Assembly: GCA_002686955.1 (NCBI GenBank)
Contig: NYZA01000120.1
Coordinates: 1-64,000, forward strand
DNA from: Gemmatimonadota bacterium
Lineage (GTDB): Bacteria > GCA-2686955
Reading direction: 5' to 3'
DNA length: 64,000 bases
Under the pieces are notes generated by a model. It worked only from the letters and a program-made list of their open reading frames with translations, made no database searches and was not told the origin of the DNA. The translations under genes and the position numbers were made by a program. Every line of letters starts with the position of its first letter. Within the stretch, counting starts at the first letter, position 1. Below, in pieces: positions 16,322 to 24,919 of the stretch.

Positions 16322-18099
16322 GGACGCCGTTCGACGGCAGAAACAATCTTCCGAAAGCCCGCCAGAACATAGCCGTCTGGATCGGGCTCGACGTCGGTAA
16401 CCGTGCCGCTCACGTCGAATAGAAACTGTTGCACGCTCGAGCTGTCCACGATGGTCGTGAATATGTCTGGAGCCCCCGCTCGATCGAGGCGCAGGGTGAT
16501 CGGCATGCGGTAGGGATTGAACCCGGTCTGGGTTTGCGTGATCACCAATTCCACCCGCGTCGAATCGCCCGGCAGTGCCGTCAGATCGATTGCGTAGTCG
16601 TAGCGGGGTCTACCCGCCTCGTAAAGCCACGGATCGAAGAACCAATCCAGATCCTCACCTACGACGGCAGCCGCCAGCTCAGTGAACTGGGAGGTAACCG
16701 CGGAAGCGTGGGCGTAGGTCTCGCCCCACGTTCTCAGGATCTCGATGGTTCTTTCTCGTCCCACGATCCCCCGAAGCATATGGAGCACCCACGCGCCCTT
16801 GTCATAGACCGTGCTGTTGAAAGTGTAGTTAGGCGCATAGATCGGGCCGGAGAACGAGGGCCGAGCCGTCGCTTGCATGTAATCCAGATAGGCGGCTTCT
16901 CCCAGTAGGCCCTCGATCCAAATCGCCTCACCCCAGGTCGCGAAACCCTCGTTGAGCCAGATGTCGTCCCATGTGCCGCAAGTGACAAGATCCCCCCACC
17001 ACTGGTGCGCGAGCTCATGGGCGGCGATCCAGTCGTAGTAGTGAGTTCCGGTGTAGAGGCCGGATCCGTAACTCGTCAGCGTGGCGTGCTCCATGGCGCC
17101 ACCCCATGGGAACTCGATCTGACCGTACTTCTCCTCCGCGTAAGGGTAGTCGCCCCATTCGGTCTCGAAGATCGCCAACATTCCCGGAATCGCGCTCACA
17201 TCCTCTGTTGCCTCGGTGACCGTTTCCGGCCAAGTGTAGTAGGCCAGCGGCAGGGTTCCGCCGGACAGGAGCTCGTACGAGTCCTCGATGAGCACGAAAT
17301 CGGTGGCCGTGATCGCTACGAGATAAGGTGGGATCGGGTAGCCGATCGACCAGTTGTGTGTGGCGGTTCCGTTCTCGTTGTCGACGACTGATTGAAGCAG
17401 GCCGTTCGATCCAACCGTGAAGAGTGTGTCCATAGTGACCGAGATGTCGGCGGTTGCCTTGTCGTCGGGGCGGTCCTTGCACGGCCACCACGCCCGCGCC
17501 TCTTCCGGCTCCGAGAGCGTCCAGACCACCGGGGGGTTGCGATCCCAATAGATGCCGAATCCCCCGAAGCCGTCCGGGATCGGCGTTCCGTGATAGTCGA
17601 CCGCGATGGTGGCGATCTGACCGGCGTGAAGGGGTGGATCGAGGGCGATCGCAAGCTGGTCCCCCACATGATCGAAAGGCTGAGTCCCAGCGCCGTTTCT
17701 GTCCACCCCGTCCACGTTCATATTGGCGGCGAGGTCGAGCTCGATTTCGTATACCGTGGGGCCGACCGGCTCGAAGACCACTTCGATCGTGCCGGCGACG
17801 ACGCGATCGGCATCCCAGGGATCGATGTCGAGATCCAGGGCGTAGTGCAGCACATCGAAGCTTTCCTGCGAAGGGCTGGGCGGAGGACTCAGAATCGGAA
17901 GTTCGGGACGAGGAGTGAGCGGGGCGGATGCGGAACGATGCGCGTGCGCGGCGCGGACAACCCGATGATTGTGACGGATGCGGCGCGCCCAGTCAGAGTC
18001 TGCCGGGCGGCGCGGGGTGCTTTGGGCCAGGTTGCGTGCACCGGGAAAGGCGAGAGTCGCGGGGCCGAGCATGAACGCCAGGAAGCGGTAGAATCGCAC
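16237..18099 (-). CDS. Secreted M1 family metallopeptidase
   Basis: 620 residues. The N-terminus (MRFYRFLAFMLGPATLAFPG) looks like an export signal; a His/Arg/Pro-rich linker runs to about 80. The M1 fold follows: DVLHYALDLDIDPWDADRVVAG, then GGAMEHATLTSYG and HELAHQWWGDL with 18 residues to NEGFATW, a complete zinc site (His, His, Glu). The substrate loop reads GAMEH instead of the usual GAMEN. The start is GTG at 18099 with GGAG 8 nt upstream. The last 28 codons lie antisense to the end of the acyl-CoA synthetase gene. Confidence 0.9.
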   Translation of the reverse strand: MRFYRFLAFMLGPATLAFPGARNLAQSTPRRPADSDWARRIRHNHRVVRAAHAHRSASAPLTPRPELPILSPPPSPSQESFDVLHYALDLDIDPWDADRVVAGTIEVVFEPVGPTVYEIELDLAANMNVDGVDRNGAGTQPFDHVGDQLAIALDPPLHAGQIATIAVDYHGTPIPDGFGGFGIYWDRNPPVVWTLSEPEEARAWWPCKDRPDDKATADISVTMDTLFTVGSNGLLQSVVDNENGTATHNWSIGYPIPPYLVAITATDFVLIEDSYELLSGGTLPLAYYTWPETVTEATEDVSAIPGMLAIFETEWGDYPYAEEKYGQIEFPWGGAMEHATLTSYGSGLYTGTHYYDWIAAHELAHQWWGDLVTCGTWDDIWLNEGFATWGEAIWIEGLLGEAAYLDYMQATARPSFSGPIYAPNYTFNSTVYDKGAWVLHMLRGIVGRERTIEILRTWGETYAHASAVTSQFTELAAAVVGEDLDWFFDPWLYEAGRPRYDYAIDLTALPGDSTRVELVITQTQTGFNPYRMPITLRLDRAGAPDIFTTIVDSSSVQQFLFDVSGTVTDVEPDPDGYVLAGFRKIVSAVERRPQLSDATSRDPRTHQTAANALLARSIFR

Positions 18100-18359
18100 G
18101 GGATGACTCCGGGTCGGTGTGGATCAGAGCTGACCACCCCCAGGTCAGACCCTTCCATAGTAGTCTCAAGAACTCGAGAGGGATCCCTCGACGCCGCAGG
18201 ACCCCTTTTGACAACCCCCCCGGGCGCTGCTATATGTACCACCATAAGGGTGGATCGACAGAGCCGCGGAGGGGGGATCGAAGGCCGAGATTCGACCGGA
18301 ACGAAATGGGATCCAAGAGAACACCAGAGGGGAGCCACCCCTGACCCAGGACTACTTCT
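18100..18359. promoter_or_regulatory. Divergent intergenic region with promoter for the phoH operon
   Basis: TTGACA at 18208-18213, a 17-nt spacer, and TATATG at 18231-18236 form a strong sigma70-type promoter pointing to phoH. A small hairpin (CCACC 18239-18243 with GGTGG 18249-18253) would lie at the very 5' end of the transcript. The leader is about 115 nt. No clear promoter for the leftward peptidase gene is seen. Confidence 0.55.
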
Positions 18360-19406
18360 GTGGGTAGGAATCAGAACGCGCCGGAGCTGCAAGACGCCGC
18401 CGATTCGACGCCGCGAATCGCCCGCATACGACTGGACACCGTGCCGCCGATCGAGCTGCTCGGCAGTCGTGATATCTACCTGAAGCAGATCGATGCGGAG
18501 TTCGAGGCTCATATCTCCGCACGGGGTAACGAGATACTGGTTCAGGGCGAAGATGACGAGGTGGCGGAGGTCCATGCCGTCGTCGAACACCTCGTCGAGC
18601 TGATTTCGGCCGGGACCCCCCTTTCCCGCCAACGAGTGCGCTATGCCATCGAGATGATTCGCGATCGCAGGGCGCCCGAGCTTTCGCGGCTAGTAGACCG
18701 CTCGGAACCTCTGCGTCCCACCGCGGGCACACGCACCGTCGTTCCCAAGACGGTGACGCAGCAGGCCTACGTCGAGGCGATCCGCTCCCATGACGTCTCT
18801 CTCGGCATCGGTCCCGCCGGCACCGGAAAGACATATTTGGCAGTGGCTTGCGCGGTCGAGGCGTTGACCCGTGGGGAAGTGGAGAGGATCATTTTGACGC
18901 GCCCGGCGGTCGAGGCCGGAGAGTCGCTGGGCTATTTGCCGGGTGATCTTCGGGACAAGGTCGACCCCTATTTGCGCCCCCTTTACGATGCGCTGGGCGA
19001 TATGATGCAGACCGATCGGGTCAATCGCCTGATGGAGAACGGAACGATCGAGGTGGTTCCCTTGGCCTACATGAGGGGGCGCACGCTCAATCGCTGCTTT
19101 ATCATCCTGGACGAGGGGCAAAACGCCACGCGCTTGCAGATCAAGATGTTCCTCACGCGCCTGGGCAACCGAGCGAAGGCCGTGCTCACGGGCGACGTGA
19201 CTCAGGTCGATCTCGACGATCGCAGCAAATCGGGCCTGGTTCACGCGCGCAAGATCCTCTCCGATATCCCTGGTATCGCCGTTGTCGAGTTCGGCGAAGC
19301 CGATGTTGTTCGTCATGCTCTGGTGCGCAAGATCCTCGGGGCGTACGATCGTGACGGACAAGGCGAGAACGCCGAGCTCTCGGGACTGACCGAGTTCGAT
19401 GTTTGA
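18360..19406 (+). CDS. phoH: PhoH family P-loop ATPase
   Basis: 348 residues. An N-terminal KH-like region (about 20-85) is followed by the PhoH ATPase: VTQQAYVEAI, Walker A GPAGTGKTYLAV (about 152-163), ILTRPAVEAGESLGYLPGDL, the Walker B IILDEGQNATRLQIKMFLTR and VLTGDVTQVDL. The family acts in RNA metabolism and usually neighbours ybeY, as here. Starts at GTG 18360; the ribosome site is weak. Confidence 0.94.
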   Translation: MGRNQNAPELQDAADSTPRIARIRLDTVPPIELLGSRDIYLKQIDAEFEAHISARGNEILVQGEDDEVAEVHAVVEHLVELISAGTPLSRQRVRYAIEMIRDRRAPELSRLVDRSEPLRPTAGTRTVVPKTVTQQAYVEAIRSHDVSLGIGPAGTGKTYLAVACAVEALTRGEVERIILTRPAVEAGESLGYLPGDLRDKVDPYLRPLYDALGDMMQTDRVNRLMENGTIEVVPLAYMRGRTLNRCFIILDEGQNATRLQIKMFLTRLGNRAKAVLTGDVTQVDLDDRSKSGLVHARKILSDIPGIAVVEFGEADVVRHALVRKILGAYDRDGQGENAELSGLTEFDV

Positions 19407-19436
19407 TAGATCCGGACCGGGCATGAGATACCCCGC

Positions 19437-21716
19437 ATGACAAGCCGCTCGAAGCCGCCAAAACCCGGGCGGCGGGCGAGAGGTGCCGCGCGCGCCGAGT
19501 CGACCGTCGCGACGCGGACTGTCTGGGCGTCTTTTGGAATCGCCCTCGTGGTCGTTGCCCTCTTGGTGGCGGCGCATCCCCACAGCGGGGCCGTTCAGAT
19601 ACACCCGCTCTTCGCCGCGGGTGAGGTCGCCGATAGAGAGGTGATCGCGACCCTGGACTTCGTTGTCGAGCGAGACGCTCAGACCATGGCCGCGGAGCGA
19701 CGGGCAGCGAGATCCGCCGCGCCGATCGTTCTCGCGCACCGCGAGAGCGTTGAAATTGAACGTCGAGCCGTTCTCGACGCTTTCTACGATGATCTGGACG
19801 GCGGGCAATCCGACGCCTCGGAGTTGTCCCGTAGGTGGAGCTTCGGGCTTTCCGGCGAGGAGCTCGTGAGATTCTCCGGTCCCTCGTCCGGCGCCAAACG
19901 TCTTCGCCGCTACGTTGATCGACTCGTCGAGAGACTCTTCGATCACGGCGTTGCCGATGCGAATTTCGATAGGGCGGATCGTCCGGTGGTGGTCCAGCGC
20001 GCCGGCAGAGAGATGGCGGTCGATGGAGCCGAGGTCGTACGAGCGGATCGCTGGGTCGAAGAGGTCGCGAATCGGGTCGCCCAGTTGACATCCGATCCCG
20101 ATGAGAGGCACCTGGTCGCCACGCTGGTCGGCGCGATCGTCGAGCCTAATCTGATACTGGATGAGGAAGAATCGGGCCGGAGGGCTCGCGCGGCGGAAGC
20201 AGAGGTATCGAGAACCATCGCAAGAGTGCGGCGAGGCGAGCGGATCGTCCGGGCCCACGAAGTCGTGACACCTTTGCAGGCGAGGAAACTGATCGCGTTT
20301 CGAAACGCGACAACGGGACCCTCCGCATCCGCGGCGCTGCTGGAACGCCTGCACGGAGTTTTGATCCATGCCGGTGTCTTCGCACTGCTCATCTCATGTG
20401 TCGGAGCGTACCTCTGGCGCTACCGGCCCGATATCGCGGGAGATCCCAAGAAAGAGATCCTGGTTGGCGTCTTGATACTCATAGCGGCGCTGCCGTCCGC
20501 CCCGGTGGTCGCCGCGGGATTCCTCGAGGACGTAGCTGCACCGGTGATGATCGGTGCGGTATTAGCGACCATTCTCCTGGATGCCCATGTCGCGATCGTG
20601 TTGGCCGTCGTCACTGTCTTTGTCGTGGCGTCCTACAGCGCCGGCTCAGCGCTATTCTCTCTCACGGCACTCATCGTTTCTCTTACTACGGTGTTCGCTC
20701 TCGAAAACATCCGAAAGCGCTCCTCTTACTATCGATCGATCCTCGCCGTGATCGGTGTTGGTATCGTGACAGTCTTTTTTGCGGATCAGGTCTACGGCGT
20801 GGCTCTCGAGCGGACCTTGGAGCGTGTCATTGGTCAGAGCGGCGCGGTTCTGATCTCCTTCATGGTCGCGCTTTTTCTGCTTCCCGCTTTCGAACGTTTC
20901 TCCGGTCTGACCACCGATTTGACGCTGAACGAGTACTCCGATCTCAATCACCCCCTCTTGAGACAGCTCGCCGTTCGCGCCCCCGGCTCGTTCCACCACT
21001 CGATGATGATGGCCAATCTGGCGGAGGCCGCCGCAACGAGCATCGACGCGAACCCTCTTCTAGCGCGGGTCGGTGCCTACTATCACGATGTCGGCAAGAT
21101 GTCGAAATCGGAGTACTTCATCGAGAATCAGTTCGGTTCGACAAACAAGCACGATCAACTCGCCCCCTCGATGTCGGTTCTAGTGATACAGAATCACATC
21201 AAAGAAGGGATCGAGATGGCCAGGCAGAATCGGCTACCCCAGGCGATCATCGACTTCATTCCGGAACACCACGGAACAAGTGTGATTTCATATTTCTACA
21301 ACAAAGCGGTTTCCGCGACATCTCTGGGTGAGGTTCGAATGGATGACTATCGCTACCCTGGACCCAAGCCTCACAGTCGGGAAACCGCGATCGTGATGAT
21401 TGCGGATACCGTTGAAGCAGCCTCCCGCTCTCTCGATGATCCGACCCCACTGAAGTTGGAGCAGATGGTTCAGAAGAGCATTCGCGACAAATTCCTGAAT
21501 GGGCAGCTCGACAACTCCGGACTGACACTAGACGACCTTCGCAGGATCGGCGAGGCATTCTCACCGATCCTCAATGGCGCATTCCACCAGCGGGTCGCCT
21601 ATCCCGAAACGGATGAGGAGAAGATGAAAGAGCCGAGCCGCGGGCCTTCGAAGCGTACCCAGGACCGCCGCGGGAGCGAGTATGACTCCAAAACGACGGA
21701 GCGAGGGGCGTCCTGA
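19437..21716 (+). CDS. 7TM-HD family cyclic-di-AMP phosphodiesterase (PgpH-like)
   Basis: 759 residues. One N-terminal helix (about 25-45), an extracellular 7TMR-HDED domain (about 50-300), seven helices (about 305-480), then a cytoplasmic HD domain: LLRQLAVRAPGSFHHSMMMA, the metal-binding HD in GAYYHDVGKM, PEHHGTSVISYFY and VMIADTVEAASRS. In the PgpH family the HD domain hydrolyses c-di-AMP to pApA. It lies between phoH and ybeY, a widely conserved order. The acidic/basic tail ends EERGAS-like and its TGA overlaps the ybeY ATG by one base. Confidence 0.93.
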   Translation: MTSRSKPPKPGRRARGAARAESTVATRTVWASFGIALVVVALLVAAHPHSGAVQIHPLFAAGEVADREVIATLDFVVERDAQTMAAERRAARSAAPIVLAHRESVEIERRAVLDAFYDDLDGGQSDASELSRRWSFGLSGEELVRFSGPSSGAKRLRRYVDRLVERLFDHGVADANFDRADRPVVVQRAGREMAVDGAEVVRADRWVEEVANRVAQLTSDPDERHLVATLVGAIVEPNLILDEEESGRRARAAEAEVSRTIARVRRGERIVRAHEVVTPLQARKLIAFRNATTGPSASAALLERLHGVLIHAGVFALLISCVGAYLWRYRPDIAGDPKKEILVGVLILIAALPSAPVVAAGFLEDVAAPVMIGAVLATILLDAHVAIVLAVVTVFVVASYSAGSALFSLTALIVSLTTVFALENIRKRSSYYRSILAVIGVGIVTVFFADQVYGVALERTLERVIGQSGAVLISFMVALFLLPAFERFSGLTTDLTLNEYSDLNHPLLRQLAVRAPGSFHHSMMMANLAEAAATSIDANPLLARVGAYYHDVGKMSKSEYFIENQFGSTNKHDQLAPSMSVLVIQNHIKEGIEMARQNRLPQAIIDFIPEHHGTSVISYFYNKAVSATSLGEVRMDDYRYPGPKPHSRETAIVMIADTVEAASRSLDDPTPLKLEQMVQKSIRDKFLNGQLDNSGLTLDDLRRIGEAFSPILNGAFHQRVAYPETDEEKMKEPSRGPSKRTQDRRGSEYDSKTTERGAS

Positions 21717-22165
21717 TGGCGATCCACCTGGCGTCAGATGCAGGTGTTTCCGACTATGAGATCAACACGAGCGATGTTGAGCGAGCGCTGAATCTCGTGC
21801 TGGAGGGAGAGAGACGGGATTCAGAGCCCACGATCGACGTCGTTCTGGGAAGCGACGATCTGCTGGCCAGGCTTAACGAAACCTATCGAGGAAAAGCCGG
21901 CTCGACGGACGTTCTCTCATTTCCACTGATGGATGGAGTGAAGGCACCCAATGATCTCTTGCTCGGCGAAATATATATATCGCTGCAGATGGCGTCCGAG
22001 CAGGCACGAGATACCGACACTTCGCTCGAAGTGGAACTCGCACGATTGGTAATCCACGGTGCGTTGCATCTCTTCGGCTATGATCATGTTAGTGACGAAG
22101 ACGCTCAGATCATGGAGCCGCTCGGGGACCGATACCATACCGCTTGGAGGAACGGAGCGCCGTGA
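21716..22165 (+). CDS. ybeY: Endoribonuclease YbeY
   Basis: 149 residues, normal length. The zinc motif HGALHLFGYDH (H-x3-H-x5-H, about 118-128) is complete, preceded by LNETYRGKAGSTDVLSFP, typical of YbeY. It takes part in 16S rRNA 3' processing and ribosome quality control. It overlaps the preceding stop by one base and the following CNNM gene by 4. Confidence 0.95.
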   Translation: MAIHLASDAGVSDYEINTSDVERALNLVLEGERRDSEPTIDVVLGSDDLLARLNETYRGKAGSTDVLSFPLMDGVKAPNDLLLGEIYISLQMASEQARDTDTSLEVELARLVIHGALHLFGYDHVSDEDAQIMEPLGDRYHTAWRNGAP

Positions 22166-23466
22166 CGGAGATGACCTCAATTCTGTTCGGCGCAGGCTCC
22201 GTTGTCGTTCTGCTCGGACTGAGCGCGGTCTTCAGCGGCTCCGAAACGGCGATCATCTCATTGTCGTCAAACGACGTGGATCGCCTTCCCGACGAAGAGG
22301 GGGCGAGTGGGAAGGCGATCGCCGAGCTGCGAGAGGATCCTACACGTTTCTTGGTGGGGGTGCTTTTGGGCAACACACTCGTAAACGTTGCGGCCTCGTC
22401 GGCGGCTGTTGGGCTTGCGCTGGCCGCCTGTGAGCTGGGAAACCTGCCTCCTTGGACCGGCGTCGTGGGCACGGTCGTGGTGATGCCACTTGTGCTGCTG
22501 GTGTTCGGTGAAGTGACTCCGAAGTCGATGGCGTTTTCGAATGCGCGCCGATTTGCTCTAAAGACCGCGGTCCCCGTTCATATATTCTTCCGCCTCTGTT
22601 CGCCACTGATCGGCGCTCTCCACCGACTTACGCGCCTCGGAAGACTCGTGGGGGGCCCAGGCGCGATCTCGTCGCCGGAAGAGATTCGCACTCTCTTGAG
22701 GGTCAGCGATGAAGAGGGGCTCATCGATTCCGACGAGCGTGAGTTGATCGACTCGGCGGTCGAGCTATCCGAGACACTCACGCGGGAGATCATGGTGCCT
22801 CGGCCCGATATGAAGGCAATCGAAGTGACCGCTTCCCACGCCGAGGCGCTCGACATGATCGATTCCTCTCGCCTTTCGCGCTTGCCGGTTTACCGGGAGA
22901 GCGTCGATCAGATCATCGGCGTACTGCATGCCAAAGACCTGCTTCAATTCATCAACCGAGAAGACGAGTTCGTGCTGGAGGGAACGATTCGTCGCGCCCA
23001 TTTCGTGCCGGAAGCGATGAGCATCATCGATTTGCTGCAAGCCATGAAGGGCTGGAGCTCCCAGATGGCGGTTGTCGTGGACGAATACGGCGGCACATCG
23101 GGGCTGGTGACGCTCGAAGATGTACTTGAGGAGCTCGTCGGCGAGATATGGGATGAACATGACGAGGAAGAGGTTCTCCACGAATTGTTGGGCGATGGAT
23201 CGATCGTGGCCGATGGGCGGATGAGCGTGGACGATCTCTCGGAGTTGGTCGGCGTCGACCTCGAGGGGGAAGGGTACGACACTGTCGGCGGGTTGATTCT
23301 CGATCGGATCGGAGATATTCCGAAAGCTGGGCGGATTCTGAACGAGCGAGGCGTCACATTTCTAGTTGAAAAGGTAGTGCGAAACAGAATCAGGCGAGTG
23401 CGCGTCACATTGCCTGAAGCCGACGCGGTCGTTGATTCGGAGAAGGGCGAAAGGGGGGCGCCGTGA
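22162..23466 (+). CDS. CNNM/CorC family transporter, first of two
   Basis: 434 residues. DUF21 (CNNM) transmembrane domain (about 1-190, with SAVFSGSETAIISLS, VGVLLGNTLVNVAAS, LVFGEVTPKSMA), then a CBS pair (MVPRPDMKAIEV, RLPVYRESVDQIIGVLHAKDLL, VDEYGGTSGLVTLEDVLEELVGEI read in parts) and a C-terminal CorC_HlyC domain. Family members export or handle magnesium or cobalt. The GTG at 22162 overlaps the ybeY stop (GTGA), with GGAGG 11 nt upstream; an ATG at 22171 is the alternative. Confidence 0.92.
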   Translation: MTEMTSILFGAGSVVVLLGLSAVFSGSETAIISLSSNDVDRLPDEEGASGKAIAELREDPTRFLVGVLLGNTLVNVAASSAAVGLALAACELGNLPPWTGVVGTVVVMPLVLLVFGEVTPKSMAFSNARRFALKTAVPVHIFFRLCSPLIGALHRLTRLGRLVGGPGAISSPEEIRTLLRVSDEEGLIDSDERELIDSAVELSETLTREIMVPRPDMKAIEVTASHAEALDMIDSSRLSRLPVYRESVDQIIGVLHAKDLLQFINREDEFVLEGTIRRAHFVPEAMSIIDLLQAMKGWSSQMAVVVDEYGGTSGLVTLEDVLEELVGEIWDEHDEEEVLHELLGDGSIVADGRMSVDDLSELVGVDLEGEGYDTVGGLILDRIGDIPKAGRILNERGVTFLVEKVVRNRIRRVRVTLPEADAVVDSEKGERGAP

Positions 23467-24716
23467 TTGTAGGGGCATTGATCGCTTGGGCCTTCGCCTG
23501 CTCGTTCTTCTTTGCGGGCACGGAGACGGCATTCACGACGCTAAATCGCCTGCGGATCCGTACCTGGTCAGAGGGAGAAGGGAACCGCGCAGAGGCAGCC
23601 CGATCGGTCGAGGGGTTCACGGCGGAGCCCGATCGATTCCTCACTACGACATTGGTCGGCAACAATATCGCGATAGTCGCGGTGACCGCTCTCGTGGGCT
23701 TCTTGTTGGAGCGAAAGCTCGCGGATGGAGATCTCGCGGGAGCGATCGACGCGCTAAATGTGTTGTTGGTGACACCGGCGCTGCTCGTTTTCGGCGAGAT
23801 CATCCCGAAGTCGCTGGCTCGGCGCTACCCGAACCGGACAGCGCTGATCTCGATCCGACCTCTACGAGCCGCCCATTGGGTGTTGCGACCGATCGCGTGG
23901 CTCGTGGGGCGTATTGCCGGGCGCGTTCAAGCCACATTTCGTCTCCCGAGTGGTACGGCGCGCTTCGCGTTGCGTCGCGAAGATGTACTCGATCTCTTGA
24001 GAGGACAGGAAGAGGATGGGGCACCGGACGAAGAGGACAAGATCATCTCGGGGATCCTCGATTTTGGCAGTACGACGGTGCGCGAAGCCTGGACGCCGCG
24101 AACGCGCATGGTCTGTCTCGACGTCGATGCGGGGGAGGAAGAGATACTAGAGGTAATCTCAGACGGTCGCTTCTCGCGCTTGCCGGTCTTCAAAGAGGAT
24201 GTCGACCATATTGTCGGGGTCGTGCATGCGCGCGATCTCCTGCTCGCTTCGAGAAAAGGCCCGATTCGGCTGGAATCCCATCTTCGTTCCGTTCTCTATG
24301 TTCCGGAGCAGAAGAAGGCGGATGAGCTGCTCGAAGCGCTCAAAGGGCGAAAAGAGCATCTCGCCGTCGTGCTCGACGAGCACGGAGGCACCGAGGGTAT
24401 CGTGACGCTGGAAGATCTGCTGGAGCTTATCGTCGGCGATATTCGAGACGAGCACGATGCGCCGGACGACCTTCTGCGCCCAATCGACGATCGGGCGTGG
24501 ACCGCAAGCGGGCAGATCGAGCTCGATGATCTGGAAGAACGAGTGGGGTTGGAGCTGCCGGAAGGGCAGTACGAGACCCTCGGCGGCTACGTCATCGACA
24601 CGATGGGCCGCATCCCTCGCAAGGGAGAGGTGGCGTTGGCTCCGGGAGCGCGCATCACCGTGCTGAAGGCTTCCGATCGAGCGGTTCAGCTCTTGAGGGT
24701 CGATCTGCTGGACTGA
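23463..24716 (+). CDS. CNNM/CorC family transporter, second of two
   Basis: 417 residues with the same order as its neighbour: DUF21 domain (FFFAGTETAFTTLNRLR, TTLVGNNIAIVAVTALVG, LVFGEIIPKSLARRYPN), two CBS domains (TPRTRMVCLDVD, SRLPVFKEDVDHIVGVVHA, LDEHGGTEGIVTLEDLLELI) and CorC_HlyC. The two proteins are clearly diverged, so they may form a heterodimer (inference). GTG start overlapping the previous stop as GTGA. Confidence 0.92.
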   Translation: MIVGALIAWAFACSFFFAGTETAFTTLNRLRIRTWSEGEGNRAEAARSVEGFTAEPDRFLTTTLVGNNIAIVAVTALVGFLLERKLADGDLAGAIDALNVLLVTPALLVFGEIIPKSLARRYPNRTALISIRPLRAAHWVLRPIAWLVGRIAGRVQATFRLPSGTARFALRREDVLDLLRGQEEDGAPDEEDKIISGILDFGSTTVREAWTPRTRMVCLDVDAGEEEILEVISDGRFSRLPVFKEDVDHIVGVVHARDLLLASRKGPIRLESHLRSVLYVPEQKKADELLEALKGRKEHLAVVLDEHGGTEGIVTLEDLLELIVGDIRDEHDAPDDLLRPIDDRAWTASGQIELDDLEERVGLELPEGQYETLGGYVIDTMGRIPRKGEVALAPGARITVLKASDRAVQLLRVDLLD

Positions 24717-24780
24717 TCGCCTGTCGGCCGAGGAACCTGTTGCGCTAGCCCGGATATCTCACGAGATTCCGTAGCGAGAC

Positions 24781-24863
24781 CGTGCAGGTTCTTGTCCTGC
24801 CGGTGCTTCGCACCGTTTCGCGCGGAGGCGTGCTGGTTGCACGTCGCACAAAGCGAAACGGTG
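24781..24863 (+). promoter_or_regulatory. Structured leader upstream of mgtE, possible metal-sensing RNA
   Basis: In the 203-nt gap before mgtE: hairpin A, GCAGG 24784-24788 with CCTGC 24796-24800; hairpin B, GGTGC 24802-24806 with GCACC 24810-24814; hairpin C, an exact 11-bp stem CACCGTTTCGC 24811-24821 with GCGAAACGGTG 24853-24863, holding an inner stem CGTGC 24829-24833 with GCACG 24839-24843. B and C share bases and exclude each other, as in a two-state RNA switch. It does not match the M-box or cobalamin patterns I know. The mgtE context suggests magnesium control (inference). Confidence 0.4.
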
Positions 24864-24919
24864 GGGGAAGCGCCGCCAGGGTGCGGAGATGCGTCGCCAC
24901 AGCAGAAAGTTGGTGAGAT

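Noticed and set aside
17392-18483. A 363-codon plus-strand frame over the M1 peptidase 5' end and the phoH promoter
   Set aside because: It crosses the strong promoter and the divergent start and has no domain pattern.
18690-20369. A 559-codon open frame on the minus strand across phoH and the HD phosphodiesterase
   Set aside because: Antisense to two well-supported genes, no start signal and no family pattern.
24717-24919. M-box or cobalamin riboswitch before mgtE
   Set aside because: A stretch loosely like a B12 box (GGAGATGCG..GCCAC) is present, but the rest of either consensus is missing, so I list it only as an unclassified structured leader.
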